DNA of 37,631 nt, from NCBI RefSeq assembly GCF_004793545.1, contig NZ_SRYA01000046.1, positions 1 through 37,631 on the forward strand, read 5' to 3'. This DNA is from Petralouisia muris. Lineage in GTDB: Bacteria > Bacillota > Clostridia > Lachnospirales > Lachnospiraceae. Position 1 is the first letter of the stretch. Every line of letters begins with the position of its first letter. A program made the translations under genes and the position numbers. The notes below the pieces were generated by a model. It did not search any database. It was not told where the DNA came from and saw only the letters and a program-made list of their open reading frames with translations. Shown here in pieces: positions 16,901 to 24,489 of this stretch.

Positions 16901-17845
16901 GGTCTGGCCGTCTACCTCCACTGGAACCACAATGGAACATGCATTAATTTCGTCGGACTCTTCCTGATCTTCTAATTTTCCCTCTTTTTTCAGCCGTTTC
17001 ATAGCCATCAGCGCCAAATCCATCAGACACACAAATTTGTCTTCCCGTCCCTGGTACAATTCCCTATGAGTATTCTGATAATCCTCCCAGGCGTCCATCA
17101 TGGGCCGGCGGTAGAAGCCCTCTCCAAAAGTCACCTCTTTTAGTTCGGTAGAAAAGGTGGTATGACGGCAATGATCGGACCAATAAGTATCCAATACACG
17201 GATTTCTGTCATGGAAGGATCCCGTTTCTCTTCGTTTCTGAAATAATTCTGTATATGCAAAAAATCTTTAAAAGTCATAGCAAGGCCGAAGGAATCATAG
17301 AGATTCTTCAAATCTGCTTCTTCCATGTCGGTAAATCCATCTAAAATTTTCACATCCTCCGGTTCTTCGAAGGCTTCTTCCAGAGTCAAGGGCTTTTCCA
17401 TTCCAGTTTCTCTGGAATCCACCGGATTGATACAGTGCTTTTTGATTGCCTCTAACTGCTCTTTGCTGACTTCTCCTTCGATCACATAAGTAGTTGCAGT
17501 GCGGATCATGGGTTCTTCATTCTCATTTAACAGCTTCACGCACTGTTCTGCAGAATCCGCCCGCTGATCATACTGGCCCGGCAAATATTCCACACTGAAC
17601 ACATGTGCATTTTCAGCTTCAAAAGATTCTTCATACACATCATCCACCGGCGGCTCAGAAAATACCGTTGCCAATGCCTTTTGATAGGTTTCCTCTGAGA
17701 TATGCTCCACATCATAGCGGATCAGCACACGCACTCCGGTAACCGTCCGGATTCCCAGATAACTTTTGATTTCTGTCTGCAGTTCCTTGGCCTGAATTGC
17801 AAAATCAGGTTTCTTTTCCACAAAAATTCGTCTTACGTCGCTCAT
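13934..17845 (-). CDS. purL: phosphoribosylformylglycinamidine synthase, single-chain
   Basis: The 1303-residue enzyme catalyses the fourth step of purine synthesis, converting FGAR to FGAM with glutamine and ATP. It combines an N-terminal domain, a synthetase core with KNETHNHPTEIEPFGGAATC-type and GGRTGRDGIGGATGSS motifs, a second synthetase half, and a C-terminal class I glutaminase (FPGTNCEYD, FPGGFSAGDEPEGS, nucleophile Cys1144 in GICNGFQ, and a HGEGRF segment). The length fits the large Firmicutes/Bacteroides form (clade II). Residues about 941-964 carry an odd in-frame repeat, GIQKAETAQAAE twice. AGGAGGG precedes the ATG. It is transcribed alone, with no other pur gene in the window. 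Confidence 0.97.
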   Translation of the reverse strand: MSDVRRIFVEKKPDFAIQAKELQTEIKSYLGIRTVTGVRVLIRYDVEHISEETYQKALATVFSEPPVDDVYEESFEAENAHVFSVEYLPGQYDQRADSAEQCVKLLNENEEPMIRTATTYVIEGEVSKEQLEAIKKHCINPVDSRETGMEKPLTLEEAFEEPEDVKILDGFTDMEEADLKNLYDSFGLAMTFKDFLHIQNYFRNEEKRDPSMTEIRVLDTYWSDHCRHTTFSTELKEVTFGEGFYRRPMMDAWEDYQNTHRELYQGREDKFVCLMDLALMAMKRLKKEGKLEDQEESDEINACSIVVPVEVDGQTEEWLVNFKNETHNHPTEIEPFGGAATCLGGAIRDPLSGRTYVYQAMRVTGAADPTRSVSETMEGKLPQKKLVRQAAHGYSSYGNQIGLATGYVKEIYHPNYAAKRMEIGAVMGAAPRRAVQRLTSDPGDVIILLGGRTGRDGIGGATGSSKAHNTESTAVCGAEVQKGNPPTERKIQRLFRREEVAHIIKKCNDFGAGGVSVAIGELADGLRVQLDKVPKKYAGLDGTEIAISESQERMAVVVAPEDVKQFLDYAKEENLEAVEVAAVTEEPRLILEWRDKEIVNISRAFLNTNGAHQETTVAVDIPSKEDNFFEKKEIAAVVKALEKGNVKEAWLAALSDLNVCSQKGLVEMFDGSIGAGSVFMPYGGKYQLTETQSMVAKLPVDTGKCDAVTMMAYGFDPELSSWSPYHGAVYAVLESMARIVAAGGDYKKIRFTFQEYFRRMSEEPSRWSQPFAALLGAYSAQIGFGLPSIGGKDSMSGTFNEIDVPPTLVSFAVDVAKEQDIITPELKQPGNKIMIFKIATDEYDLPVYGQVMKLYDAIHLLIQQKAIVSAYALDGKGIAAAVSKMAFGNKLGVTMEQDVCEDCMFSPHFGKLIAEVPADKVDLVEETIQAAMKGYEKGNGIQKAETAQAAEGIQKAETAQAAEGAGCGHLSYCRVIGEVNDIQKFIYGDTVIAMEEAIGAWTGTLEKVFPTVAVESREELKTDVFRTENIYVCRHKTARPKVFIPVFPGTNCEYDSAKAFERAGADAIVKVFKNLSAEDIRDSVDVFVKAIEQSQIIMFPGGFSAGDEPEGSAKFFATAFRNEKMAEAVNRLLQQRDGLMLGICNGFQALIKLGLVPYGEIRQQSEDSPTLTYNTIGRHISKMVYTKVVTNKSPWLAQAKSGGIYCNPASHGEGRFVAPKEWLDKLFANGQVATQYVNETGAPTMDEEWNINGSYMAIEGITSPDGRVLGKMAHSERRGQGIAINIYGEQDMKLFESGVAYFR
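14955..15026 (-). repeat. 36 bp in-frame tandem duplication inside purL
   Basis: Copies at 14955-14990 and 14991-15026 differ at one base. They encode GIQKAETAQAAE twice, ahead of the AGCGHLSYC segment, in a position likely to be a surface loop between the second synthetase half and the glutaminase linker. Confidence 0.95.
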
Positions 17846-17935
17846 AATTCCCTCCTGGTTTTTGAGCCGTCACAAAACATATATTACAGGTAATTTCATG
17901 ACAGGTCCTTACTGGTTTACGGTAACATTGTTATT

Positions 17936-17944
17936 AGTATAGCA
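17936..17944 (-). promoter_or_regulatory. extended -10 promoter of purL
   Basis: On minus, TGCTATACT lies about 90 bp upstream of the purL start. The -35 is poor. The leader has none of the purine riboswitch core elements that I could recognise. Confidence 0.5.
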
Positions 17945-18109
17945 TGTTGACTTTAATTAGAATAATTAATATATTTAATGCTATTTATTTACTGTACTTA
18001 TAAATGGCCGCCCCTTCCGTTTCATAACATTGTGAAAAATTCTCCTCAGAGCGTGTTTTCATTTTATCACATATTTTGCTGTTTCGGAAGAAAAAGTATT
18101 GCCATGTCA

Positions 18110-18138
18110 TTGACATCATTATAATCTATGCTTATAAT
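18110..18138 (+). promoter_or_regulatory. consensus promoter of the LysR gene
   Basis: TTGACA (18110-18115) and TATAAT (18133-18138) are perfect and 17 bp apart, about 50 bp before the LysR start. The divergent purL promoter is 170 bp away; nothing else is seen in 17846-18188. Confidence 0.9.
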
Positions 18139-18188
18139 AATACTGAACTTTTACTTATAGTACTTCTGTTTTCAGTAAGGAGGCGCTT

Positions 18189-19091
18189 ATGGATATTAAT
18201 TATGAACTGTACAAGGTATTCTATCAGGTGGCATCCTCTCTCAGTTTTTCCGAAGCTTCCAGAAAACTGTTTATTTCCCAGTCGGCCGTAAGCCAGTCTG
18301 TCAAAACACTGGAACGGAAACTGGAACAGCCCCTGTTTAACCGCAGCACCAAAAAAGTTCAGCTTACCTTGGCAGGAGAACTGCTGCTGAAGCATATCGA
18401 ACCTGCCGTCAACCTGATTGAGCGGGGTGAGCATCAGCTTATGGATTCCGGAACCCTTGGGCTGGGGCGGCTTCACATCGGCGCCAATGACACCATTTGC
18501 CGCTATTTTCTGGTACCTTTCCTGAAACAGTTCCATGAAAAATTTCCGCAGGTTCCCATCAAGGTTACCAACGCCACATCCATAAAATGTGTGGATTTAT
18601 TGACGCAGGGCAAAGTTGACCTGATCGTCACTAACTTCCCTAATTCCCGGCTGGACAGTTCGTATATCAAGAAAACCGTTGCTTCTTTTACCGATGTGTT
18701 TATTGCAAATCCCATTTGCTTTCCCCTGGAACAACAGGTAATTTCTTTTGCAAAACTGAATCAGTACCCTATTTTAATGCTGGACAAAAAAAGCGCCACC
18801 CGTGAATTTCTGCACCAATTATTCTTACAGCGGCAGTTAGAGCTGATTCCGGAAGCAGAACTCAGCAGTAACGATTTACTGATTGATCTGGCAAAAATCG
18901 GCATCGGAATTGCATTTGTCCCGGATTACTGCCTTTCAGAAGACATGACGGATTTGTATATTCTGCAGACAGAAGAACCAATGCCGGCCCGCCGGATTGT
19001 GGCTGCCGTGAACCCCGGCCTGCCCCTCTCCCCATCGGCGAGTGAATTCTTAAATATACTGCCACCTTACCATAAGGAGGATTTACCATGA
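18189..19091 (+). CDS. LysR-family transcriptional regulator
   Basis: The 300-residue regulator has an N-terminal winged helix-turn-helix (about 3-62) with SFSEASRKLFISQSAVSQSVKTLE and the typical PLFNRSTKKVQLT wing. A periplasmic-binding-like effector domain (about 90-290) begins GRLHIGANDTIC. The class suggests regulation of a small-molecule response, but the ligand is unknown. AAGGAGG precedes the ATG. The last codons, encoding KEDLP and stop, are part of the first copy of a 16 bp tandem repeat in which the same DNA also forms a ribosome binding site and start codon. The VOC gene downstream is probably co-transcribed; purL is divergent. Confidence 0.93.
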   Translation: MDINYELYKVFYQVASSLSFSEASRKLFISQSAVSQSVKTLERKLEQPLFNRSTKKVQLTLAGELLLKHIEPAVNLIERGEHQLMDSGTLGLGRLHIGANDTICRYFLVPFLKQFHEKFPQVPIKVTNATSIKCVDLLTQGKVDLIVTNFPNSRLDSSYIKKTVASFTDVFIANPICFPLEQQVISFAKLNQYPILMLDKKSATREFLHQLFLQRQLELIPEAELSSNDLLIDLAKIGIGIAFVPDYCLSEDMTDLYILQTEEPMPARRIVAAVNPGLPLSPSASEFLNILPPYHKEDLP

Positions 19092-19154
19092 GAAGGATTT
19101 ACTATGAGAAGGATTTACTATGAGGAGGATTTACCATGAGGAGGATTTACCATG
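19075..19154 (+). repeat. five tandem 16 bp units, each a Shine-Dalgarno plus ATG
   Basis: Units at 19075, 19091, 19107, 19123 and 19139 read AGGAGGATTTACCATG or AGAAGGATTTACTATG. Each unit carries a purine-rich ribosome-binding sequence 7 bp before an ATG. The unit length (16) moves the frame by one base each time, so successive ATGs open different frames; the first three encode about 11 residues (MRRIYxExDLx) before a TGA. The first unit is the LysR 3' end. The VOC gene's own site at about 19335-19351 is a near copy (AAGGAGGACTACCATG). Confidence 0.95.
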
Positions 19155-19196
19155 AGGAGGGACCCAGCTCAAAATCTAAGAATTTCCAAAACACAT

Positions 19197-19306
19197 CAAG
19201 CTGGGAGGAGCCCTGATGGTTTGTAAAACAATCGTTAGCAAGCTGGGAGGAGCCCTGATGGTTTGTAAAACAATCGTTAGCAAGCTGGGAGAAGCCCTGA
19301 TGGTCC
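19197..19306 (+). repeat. 42 bp direct repeats (2.6 copies) between LysR and VOC genes
   Basis: Copies at 19197-19238 and 19239-19280 are identical, and a third starts at 19281 and diverges after about 26 bp. Each contains GGGAGGAG, a 5 bp gap and ATG. Because 42 is a multiple of three, one frame stays open from 19216 to 19407 and encodes MVCKTIVSKLGGAL, a near repeat of it, then a tail overlapping the VOC gene in another frame. I do not call this frame a gene. It may be a slippage product or a translated leader. Confidence 0.95.
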
Positions 19307-19348
19307 GCTCTACAGGGCTCGCTCTGCAAAAACATAAGGAGGACTACC

Positions 19349-19720
19349 ATGAAATTCAAAATGTTTCACGAAAATTACAACGTACAAAATTTACAGAAAT
19401 CCATTGATTTCTACCACGAAGCTTTCGGCCTGACGGAAGTGCGCCGCAAAGAAGCCAAAGACGGCAGCTATATTCTTGTATATCTTTCCAATGAGGAAAG
19501 CGATTTCTGCCTGGAATTAACTTGGCTCAAAGAAAAAGAAGGCCCCTACGATTTAGGCGACTGTGAATTCCATCTTGCCTTTGAAACAGACGATTACGAA
19601 GCCGCTCACGCAAAGCATGAGGCCATGGGATGCATCTGTTTCGAAAATCCGGACATGGGCATCTATTTTGTGTCCGATCCTGACGGTTACTGGCTGGAAG
19701 TGGTTCCTGCAAAAAAATAA
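19349..19720 (+). CDS. VOC-superfamily protein, glyoxalase I-like
   Basis: This 123-residue protein has two beta-alpha-beta-beta-beta modules. The four metal ligands of glyoxalase I are in the expected places: His7 (MFHENY), Glu56 (LELTW), His75 (EFHLAF) and Glu117 (WLEVVP). The D-x-DGYWLEV ending is typical of the short bacterial enzymes that convert the methylglyoxal-thiol adduct to the lactoyl thioester. The metal residues support a catalytic role rather than a resistance-binding one; which thiol is used is unknown. AAGGAGG is 8 bp before the ATG. It follows the LysR gene and the repeat region. Confidence 0.85.
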   Translation: MKFKMFHENYNVQNLQKSIDFYHEAFGLTEVRRKEAKDGSYILVYLSNEESDFCLELTWLKEKEGPYDLGDCEFHLAFETDDYEAAHAKHEAMGCICFENPDMGIYFVSDPDGYWLEVVPAKK

Positions 19721-19748
19721 TCGGCCATAAGTAATGTTTGCAAAAACA

Positions 19749-19855
19749 ATGGGGCTGTCGGAGAATGAAATTTATACACAATATATGGCATAAATCCTTT
19801 AAAACCAAAACCATATATTGTGCCTGAATTTCATTTTCCGACAGCCCATCTTTTA
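19749..19855. terminator. long near-perfect hairpin, probable bidirectional terminator (VOC/rpoN)
   Basis: Two arms of about 33 bp pair: an outer 21 bp (GGGCTGTCGGA-AATGAAATT type, with one G-U) and an inner 12 bp (CACAATATATGG), separated by a 4 by 4 internal loop and capped by 22 nt. TCTTTTATC follows on plus and ATTGTTTTTG on minus. It separates two convergent genes. The length is more than a normal terminator needs and resembles a small palindromic mobile repeat. Confidence 0.8.
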
Positions 19856-21223
19856 TCAAAACTGTTTTCTTCCCCTGCTGCTGCATATTCTCATGGCTTC
19901 CCGGTATTTCACTATTGTGCGGCGGGAAATTACGATTCCTTCCTGTTCTAACAGCTCTTTCAGCTGCTGATCCGAATAAGGCGTATACTTATCTTCTCCT
20001 TCAATCAGTTCCTTTATTCTCTGCCGAATCCTGACCGTGGACATATCTCCTGCTTCCTGCTGATTTCCGCTCTGCTGCTTCAATCCCCGTGAGAAAAAAT
20101 AACTTAATGGATAAATTCCCCAGCTGCACTGGAGATATTTTCCCTTTACCGTACGGCTGATGGTGGATTCATGGACTGCTAATCGTTCTGCCGCCTCCTT
20201 CATCATAAGGGGACGGAGAAACTTCTGGCCGTACAAAAAGAATTCTTCCTGCACTTCAATCAGGCATTTTGCCAGATTCAGCAAGGTGGAGCCTCGCTTT
20301 TCAATGGCTTCCTGCACCTGCTCGATCTGATGGATTTTCCCTGTCAGATAATCCTTCACCTCTTTGTCACAGTCTGTCTTTAACATCTGCAGGTACTCCT
20401 GATTAATGCGGATGACGGGATAGGTATAGCTGTTCTGCAAGATCTCAAACCGATCCTGAAATTTTACAATAGTCACATCCGGCACAATGTAGCGCATCAT
20501 TCCGCCGCTGTCAAATCCCTGAGCAGGTCTTGGATTCAGCTTTTTAATATTGTCCGCCGCCTTCTTCACCTGTTCTATGGATATCTTCATCTTCTTTGCG
20601 ATGGCAGGAAGCTGATTCTTCCCTAACAATTCCAGATAATTCTCTACAATAGAACGCTCTGTTTCATATCCCGCTCCCAGCCTGTCAATCTGCCTGGCCA
20701 TGCATTCCTTCAAAGAGCCTGTACAGACTCCGGCAGGCTCCAGTCCCTTCATGATATCCAGACAGACCGCCGCTTCTTCCTCCGATATCCCAAATCTGCA
20801 GGCAAGCTCCTCCAATCCTTCCGTATAATACCCGCTGGAGTTCAGGGAATCGGCAATATACCGAAAAACAGCCATCTCCAGTTCAGAATATTCATTGCCG
20901 ATAAGCTGAAGCATCAGCGCATCTTTTAACGATTCCCCTTCTTTCCCGCCGATATTGTTCAAATAATCTTCATTATCCCTTCTGTCATACTGATAATATG
21001 TCCTGTTCTGTTCATCCAGACTTGCCAGCCATTCCAGCTTTCGGACGCGCTCTTCGGCCTTATTCTCTGATACATCCTCTTCAATGTCCACTACTGGATT
21101 CTCCAACGACAATTCCCGGATATACTCTGTCAGCTCCTGGGCGTTCATCTGAAGTATCTCAACGGACTGGAGCATTTTATGGGACAACATCTGTTTCTGG
21201 CTTTGTTCTAATTGGATTCCCAT
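19856..21223 (-). CDS. rpoN: RNA polymerase sigma-54 factor
   Basis: The 455-residue protein has region I rich in Gln (QLEQSQKQMLSHKMLQSVEILQMN), a short acidic region II, the core-binding domain (about 80-270) and the DNA-binding domain, including the HESTISRTVKGKYLQ helix-turn-helix and the RpoN box SRRTIVKYREAM (433-444). It directs transcription from -24/-12 promoters with enhancer-binding activators, none of which is encoded nearby. GGAGG is 8 bp before the ATG. It appears monocistronic, with its own promoter at 21262-21290 and the long hairpin at its end. Confidence 0.96.
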   Translation of the reverse strand: MGIQLEQSQKQMLSHKMLQSVEILQMNAQELTEYIRELSLENPVVDIEEDVSENKAEERVRKLEWLASLDEQNRTYYQYDRRDNEDYLNNIGGKEGESLKDALMLQLIGNEYSELEMAVFRYIADSLNSSGYYTEGLEELACRFGISEEEAAVCLDIMKGLEPAGVCTGSLKECMARQIDRLGAGYETERSIVENYLELLGKNQLPAIAKKMKISIEQVKKAADNIKKLNPRPAQGFDSGGMMRYIVPDVTIVKFQDRFEILQNSYTYPVIRINQEYLQMLKTDCDKEVKDYLTGKIHQIEQVQEAIEKRGSTLLNLAKCLIEVQEEFFLYGQKFLRPLMMKEAAERLAVHESTISRTVKGKYLQCSWGIYPLSYFFSRGLKQQSGNQQEAGDMSTVRIRQRIKELIEGEDKYTPYSDQQLKELLEQEGIVISRRTIVKYREAMRICSSRGRKQF

Positions 21224-21261
21224 ACCAATTTCCTCCGCTTATCTGTCATGTATTTACAGAA

Positions 21262-21290
21262 ATTGTATCATCATGCAGAGGTTTTTTCAA
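21262..21290 (-). promoter_or_regulatory. promoter of rpoN
   Basis: On minus, TTGAAA (21285-21290), 17 bp and TACAAT (21262-21267) lie about 40 bp before the start codon. Confidence 0.75.
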
Positions 21291-21412
21291 GAAAAAATAG
21301 AAGCCGCTGTTTCTTTTTATTTCACTAATGCACAATATTTACTTCTATCCATTTATCAGAAATCTCCTCACATCCTGCATTCTCAATTTTCAAGGCTTAC
21401 TGTCAATCACAA

Positions 21413-22381
21413 TCATGTAACAATAGAATACCCTAATTTTACTTCCTTACAAGCAGCTTCTTTCTTCTCCAACACATCCATCAGCATCTGCACTGCCAGT
21501 TCTCCGCTTTTCTCATAAGAATAGTGAACCGTTATCAGCGGAGGCGCTGTCACTCTGGCCAGTTCTGAATCTCCCTGCCCTGCCACCAATATTTCTTCCG
21601 GTATCTTTACGCCATGCTCACGCAGATATTGCACGGCGCCGGCAGCGATTGTATCCGTTGCGCAGATCAAGCCATCCAGATCCCTGCATTTTTCGAACAA
21701 TTCCCCAGCTTTTTCATATCCGGAAGCCATTGTGAAAGAAGCGATCACATAATTCTCTTCCAACTCATCGTAACCGCTATCACATACCGCATCCTTAAAT
21801 CCGCGATATCTTTCAGCTCCCACTGCTTTATCCTGCTGTATTGCGCCAATATATCCCAGCTTGCTCCTTCCTTGATCCAAAAACAGCTTTGTAAGGTCAT
21901 ATGACGCATGATAATCGTCATGAAAGACACAACAATATCCTGACAACTGCTGCCCTACAATCACAACCGGAACGGATAGTTTCTTCAAAATGCGTTTGTA
22001 TTCTGCACTAAACACAGTAGCAGCCAAAATTACGCCGTCCACCTGTTTATCATCAAATGCAGACAAATATTCCATTTCCTTTTTCGGACTATTTTGAGTG
22101 ACTGCCAAAAGCATCTGATAACCGCTTTCATTCACTACAGAAAGTATTCCTTCCACCACTCTTCCAATGGATGCAGACGCAATTTTAGGCACAATCACGC
22201 CTATCATTTTGGTTTTCTTTGTTCTCAATGTCTGCGCTTGTATGGAAGGCCGGTAACCAGTTTCCTCTACCACTTTCCGAATAGCCTCCCGTTTTTCTTC
22301 TGAAATATATCCATGATTAAAATAACGGGAAACGGCTGCCTTAGATACCCCTGCAAGCTTCGCAATCTCTGCTATATTCAT
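21413..22381 (-). CDS. LacI-family regulator, probably of sucrose/glucan use
   Basis: The 322-residue repressor has the LacI helix-turn-helix at the extreme N-terminus (IAEIAKLAGVSKAAVSRYFNHGYIS), a hinge (YRPSIQAQTLRTKKT) and a periplasmic-binding-like effector domain with the VDGVIL, RYRGF and DTIAAGAVQYLREHG motifs. It resembles sucrose-operon repressors (ScrR/SacR type) and lies directly downstream of an amylosucrase gene on the same strand, which supports a sugar ligand; the ligand itself is inferred. AAGGAG precedes the ATG. A TTTC-GA-GAAA dyad overlaps the region just after its own -10 and may be an autoregulatory operator. Confidence 0.88.
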   Translation of the reverse strand: MNIAEIAKLAGVSKAAVSRYFNHGYISEEKREAIRKVVEETGYRPSIQAQTLRTKKTKMIGVIVPKIASASIGRVVEGILSVVNESGYQMLLAVTQNSPKKEMEYLSAFDDKQVDGVILAATVFSAEYKRILKKLSVPVVIVGQQLSGYCCVFHDDYHASYDLTKLFLDQGRSKLGYIGAIQQDKAVGAERYRGFKDAVCDSGYDELEENYVIASFTMASGYEKAGELFEKCRDLDGLICATDTIAAGAVQYLREHGVKIPEEILVAGQGDSELARVTAPPLITVHYSYEKSGELAVQMLMDVLEKKEAACKEVKLGYSIVT

Positions 22382-22422
22382 CCATACCGCTCCTTATATT
22401 TGTTGTTAAAATCTTTCTCGAA

Positions 22423-22431
22423 ATTATAGCA
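22423..22431 (-). promoter_or_regulatory. extended -10 promoter of the LacI gene
   Basis: On minus, TGCTATAAT lies 42 bp before the start codon. A TTTCGAGAAA dyad (about 22413-22422) follows immediately and would cover the transcription start, a common place for a LacI-type operator. Confidence 0.6.
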
Positions 22432-22480
22432 CAGACTGCTTTTTTTCCAGTCCGTATCCGATACTGCCGCTTTGCGGCCT

Positions 22481-24400
22481 CTATTTCTTTTTCAAATAAT
22501 AAAAACTGTACGCCGGTATATTAACTGCAATTGGTTTCATCTCAGTTTCTGAAATTAATTCCAGATATTCGCCATCCGCTTCATTAATCCATGCCGTCTT
22601 ATCAAATTCACTGAAATTGAACAAGCCAATGATTTTTTCACCTTCATAATATCTTCCAATGCATAGAACAGACGGCTCCCATGTGTCAATGGTCCAAGTA
22701 TCTGCATTTGAAACGAATGCTTTTTCTCGTTTACGAATATTCTCTAATTGAGCCAAGCTATGGAAGATTTTTCCTTCCACGGTATCCGGATTTGAAATGT
22801 TCTCAGCCAGCTCCCATTTCATTGCTCCGCGGTGAATATATCTGGAATCTGCCGCCTTGTGCGGATTTTCTTTATAAGTATAGTCATTCACCTGCCCAAT
22901 CTCATCACCGCTATACAGTACAGGAATTCCCGATTGCATAAACATATAAGCATGAAGCATCACATCCAGCCGGATGGCTTTTTCCATCGCCTGATCATTC
23001 TGCTCAAATCCTGCTTTTTCTATCCCGCACATGGAGGCCGTTGTTCCGCAGAATCTTGCATCACCAGTAATCGGATCTGCATTATACAATTCGCCGCGGC
23101 TATTGCTGTCTCCTGTATACCCTTGAAAATAGTCGTTCAGATATTGCTTATGAAGACGCTCTTTCACCCCTTCTTTCATCAAACTATTATAATCAAGCCC
23201 CCATCCTATATCATCGTGGCAGCGAAGATAATTCAAAAATACATAATCCTTAGGCAAAGAATTCACAATATCAAGCTGCCGTTTCAGCAGTTTCACATTT
23301 CTTGTCGCCACTGTATGCCACGTTGTTGCCATCGTAGTGACATTATACAGCATGTGGCATTCCGGTTTTTCCAAAGTTCCGAAATATGGCGTAACTTTCT
23401 CCGGCTCCATAACCACTTCACCAAGCAAAAGAATGCCGGGGCAGACGATTTCACTGATAATCCGCATCATACGCACAATGGTATGCACCTTCGGAAGATT
23501 CCTGCAGGATGTATTTATCTCTTTCCAAATATAGGGAACTGCATCTATTCGGATAATATCAATTCCCCTGTTTGCCAGATAAAGAAAATTGTACATCATC
23601 TCATTAAACACCCGTGGATTTTGATAATTTAAGTCCCACTGATACGGATAAAACGTAGTCATTACATAATGGCCGGCGTCAGGCAGCCATGTAAAATTGC
23701 CCGGAGCTGTCGTAGGGAATACCTGGGGCACCGTCCTTTCATACATAGACGGCTCATGAGCATTGTCAAAGAAAAAGTAACGGCTCATATACTCTCCGTC
23801 TCCCTGACGGGCTTTTTTTGCCCATTCGTGCTCCTCTGAAGTATGGTTCATGACAAAATCCATACAAACATTGATTCCTTTTCTATGGCACGCTGCTGTC
23901 AGACTGTCCAAATCTTCCATAGAACCAAGCTGTTCTTGCACCTTTCTAAAATCCGCCACCGCATATCCGCCATCCGACCGATCTTTTGGGGTATCAAGAA
24001 ATGGCATCAAATGAATATAATTGACATTGCACTGCTGGATATAATCCAGCCTGGATTCCACGCCTTTCATATTTCCCGCAAAATTATCAATATAAAACAT
24101 CATTCCCAGCATATCATTCTTTTTGTACCAGCCCTGATCTGTTTCCCGTTCTGAATCCAATACCCTCAACGCTTCATTTCTTTCCAGATAGAATAATCTC
24201 AGATTATCACACAGCTCCGCAAACATAGAATCATTCCCATACAGTTCCATGTAAAGCCACCTGAGCTCATCGTGACGCCTCTCTAACCTTTTTTGAAATA
24301 TACACTCTGCATCCAGAGCTTTCTTGGCAATTTCTTTCTTTTGCTTCTCCCCAGCAGTTTTTCCACAATCCAACTGCTTCTTTTTTGATATTTCTCTCAT
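22481..24400 (-). CDS. amylosucrase-type GH13_4 enzyme
   Basis: From the ATG at 24400 the protein has 639 residues, matching amylosucrases (about 636). These transfer glucose from sucrose to an alpha-1,4-glucan and release fructose; close relatives only hydrolyse sucrose. An N-terminal helical domain (about 1-95) precedes the TIM barrel. The nucleophile is Asp286 in RIDAVPYIWK, the acid/base Glu328 in LLGEVV, and the third acid Asp396 in RCHDDIGW. The first two fall on the same numbers as in the Neisseria enzyme, which supports this start. Family motifs APGNFTW, TGDARFCGTTAS and ADSRY-HRGAM are present. There is no signal peptide. The upstream GTG at 24448 lacks a ribosome binding site. Confidence 0.92.
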   Translation of the reverse strand: MREISKKKQLDCGKTAGEKQKKEIAKKALDAECIFQKRLERRHDELRWLYMELYGNDSMFAELCDNLRLFYLERNEALRVLDSERETDQGWYKKNDMLGMMFYIDNFAGNMKGVESRLDYIQQCNVNYIHLMPFLDTPKDRSDGGYAVADFRKVQEQLGSMEDLDSLTAACHRKGINVCMDFVMNHTSEEHEWAKKARQGDGEYMSRYFFFDNAHEPSMYERTVPQVFPTTAPGNFTWLPDAGHYVMTTFYPYQWDLNYQNPRVFNEMMYNFLYLANRGIDIIRIDAVPYIWKEINTSCRNLPKVHTIVRMMRIISEIVCPGILLLGEVVMEPEKVTPYFGTLEKPECHMLYNVTTMATTWHTVATRNVKLLKRQLDIVNSLPKDYVFLNYLRCHDDIGWGLDYNSLMKEGVKERLHKQYLNDYFQGYTGDSNSRGELYNADPITGDARFCGTTASMCGIEKAGFEQNDQAMEKAIRLDVMLHAYMFMQSGIPVLYSGDEIGQVNDYTYKENPHKAADSRYIHRGAMKWELAENISNPDTVEGKIFHSLAQLENIRKREKAFVSNADTWTIDTWEPSVLCIGRYYEGEKIIGLFNFSEFDKTAWINEADGEYLELISETEMKPIAVNIPAYSFYYLKKK

Positions 24401-24462
24401 AATTCCACCCTTTCTGCCTGAGATAGAAAAATATGTATTTCCACTCACTCATAAACAATTTT

Positions 24463-24477
24463 TGAAACCGATATCCA
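24463..24477. promoter_or_regulatory. candidate LacI/CcpA-type operator before the amylosucrase gene
   Basis: TGAAACCGATATCCA resembles the central-CG operators of LacI/CcpA proteins, though the right half is imperfect. It lies 62 bp before the amylosucrase start, between it and the truncated HAD gene. Confidence 0.35.
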
Positions 24478-24489
24478 TTCTTTATATTC

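Noticed and set aside
17846-17945. Purine riboswitch in the purL leader
   Set aside because: The leader is about 85 nt and lacks the conserved junction and loop elements of the class.
19075-19306. CRISPR-like array
   Set aside because: Repeats are directly abutting with no unique spacers, of two unrelated unit lengths, and there are no cas genes.
19147-19359. Minus-strand frame with NDCFTNHQGSSQLA repeats
   Set aside because: It is the complement of the 42 bp repeats, with no ribosome binding site; a repeat-derived shadow.
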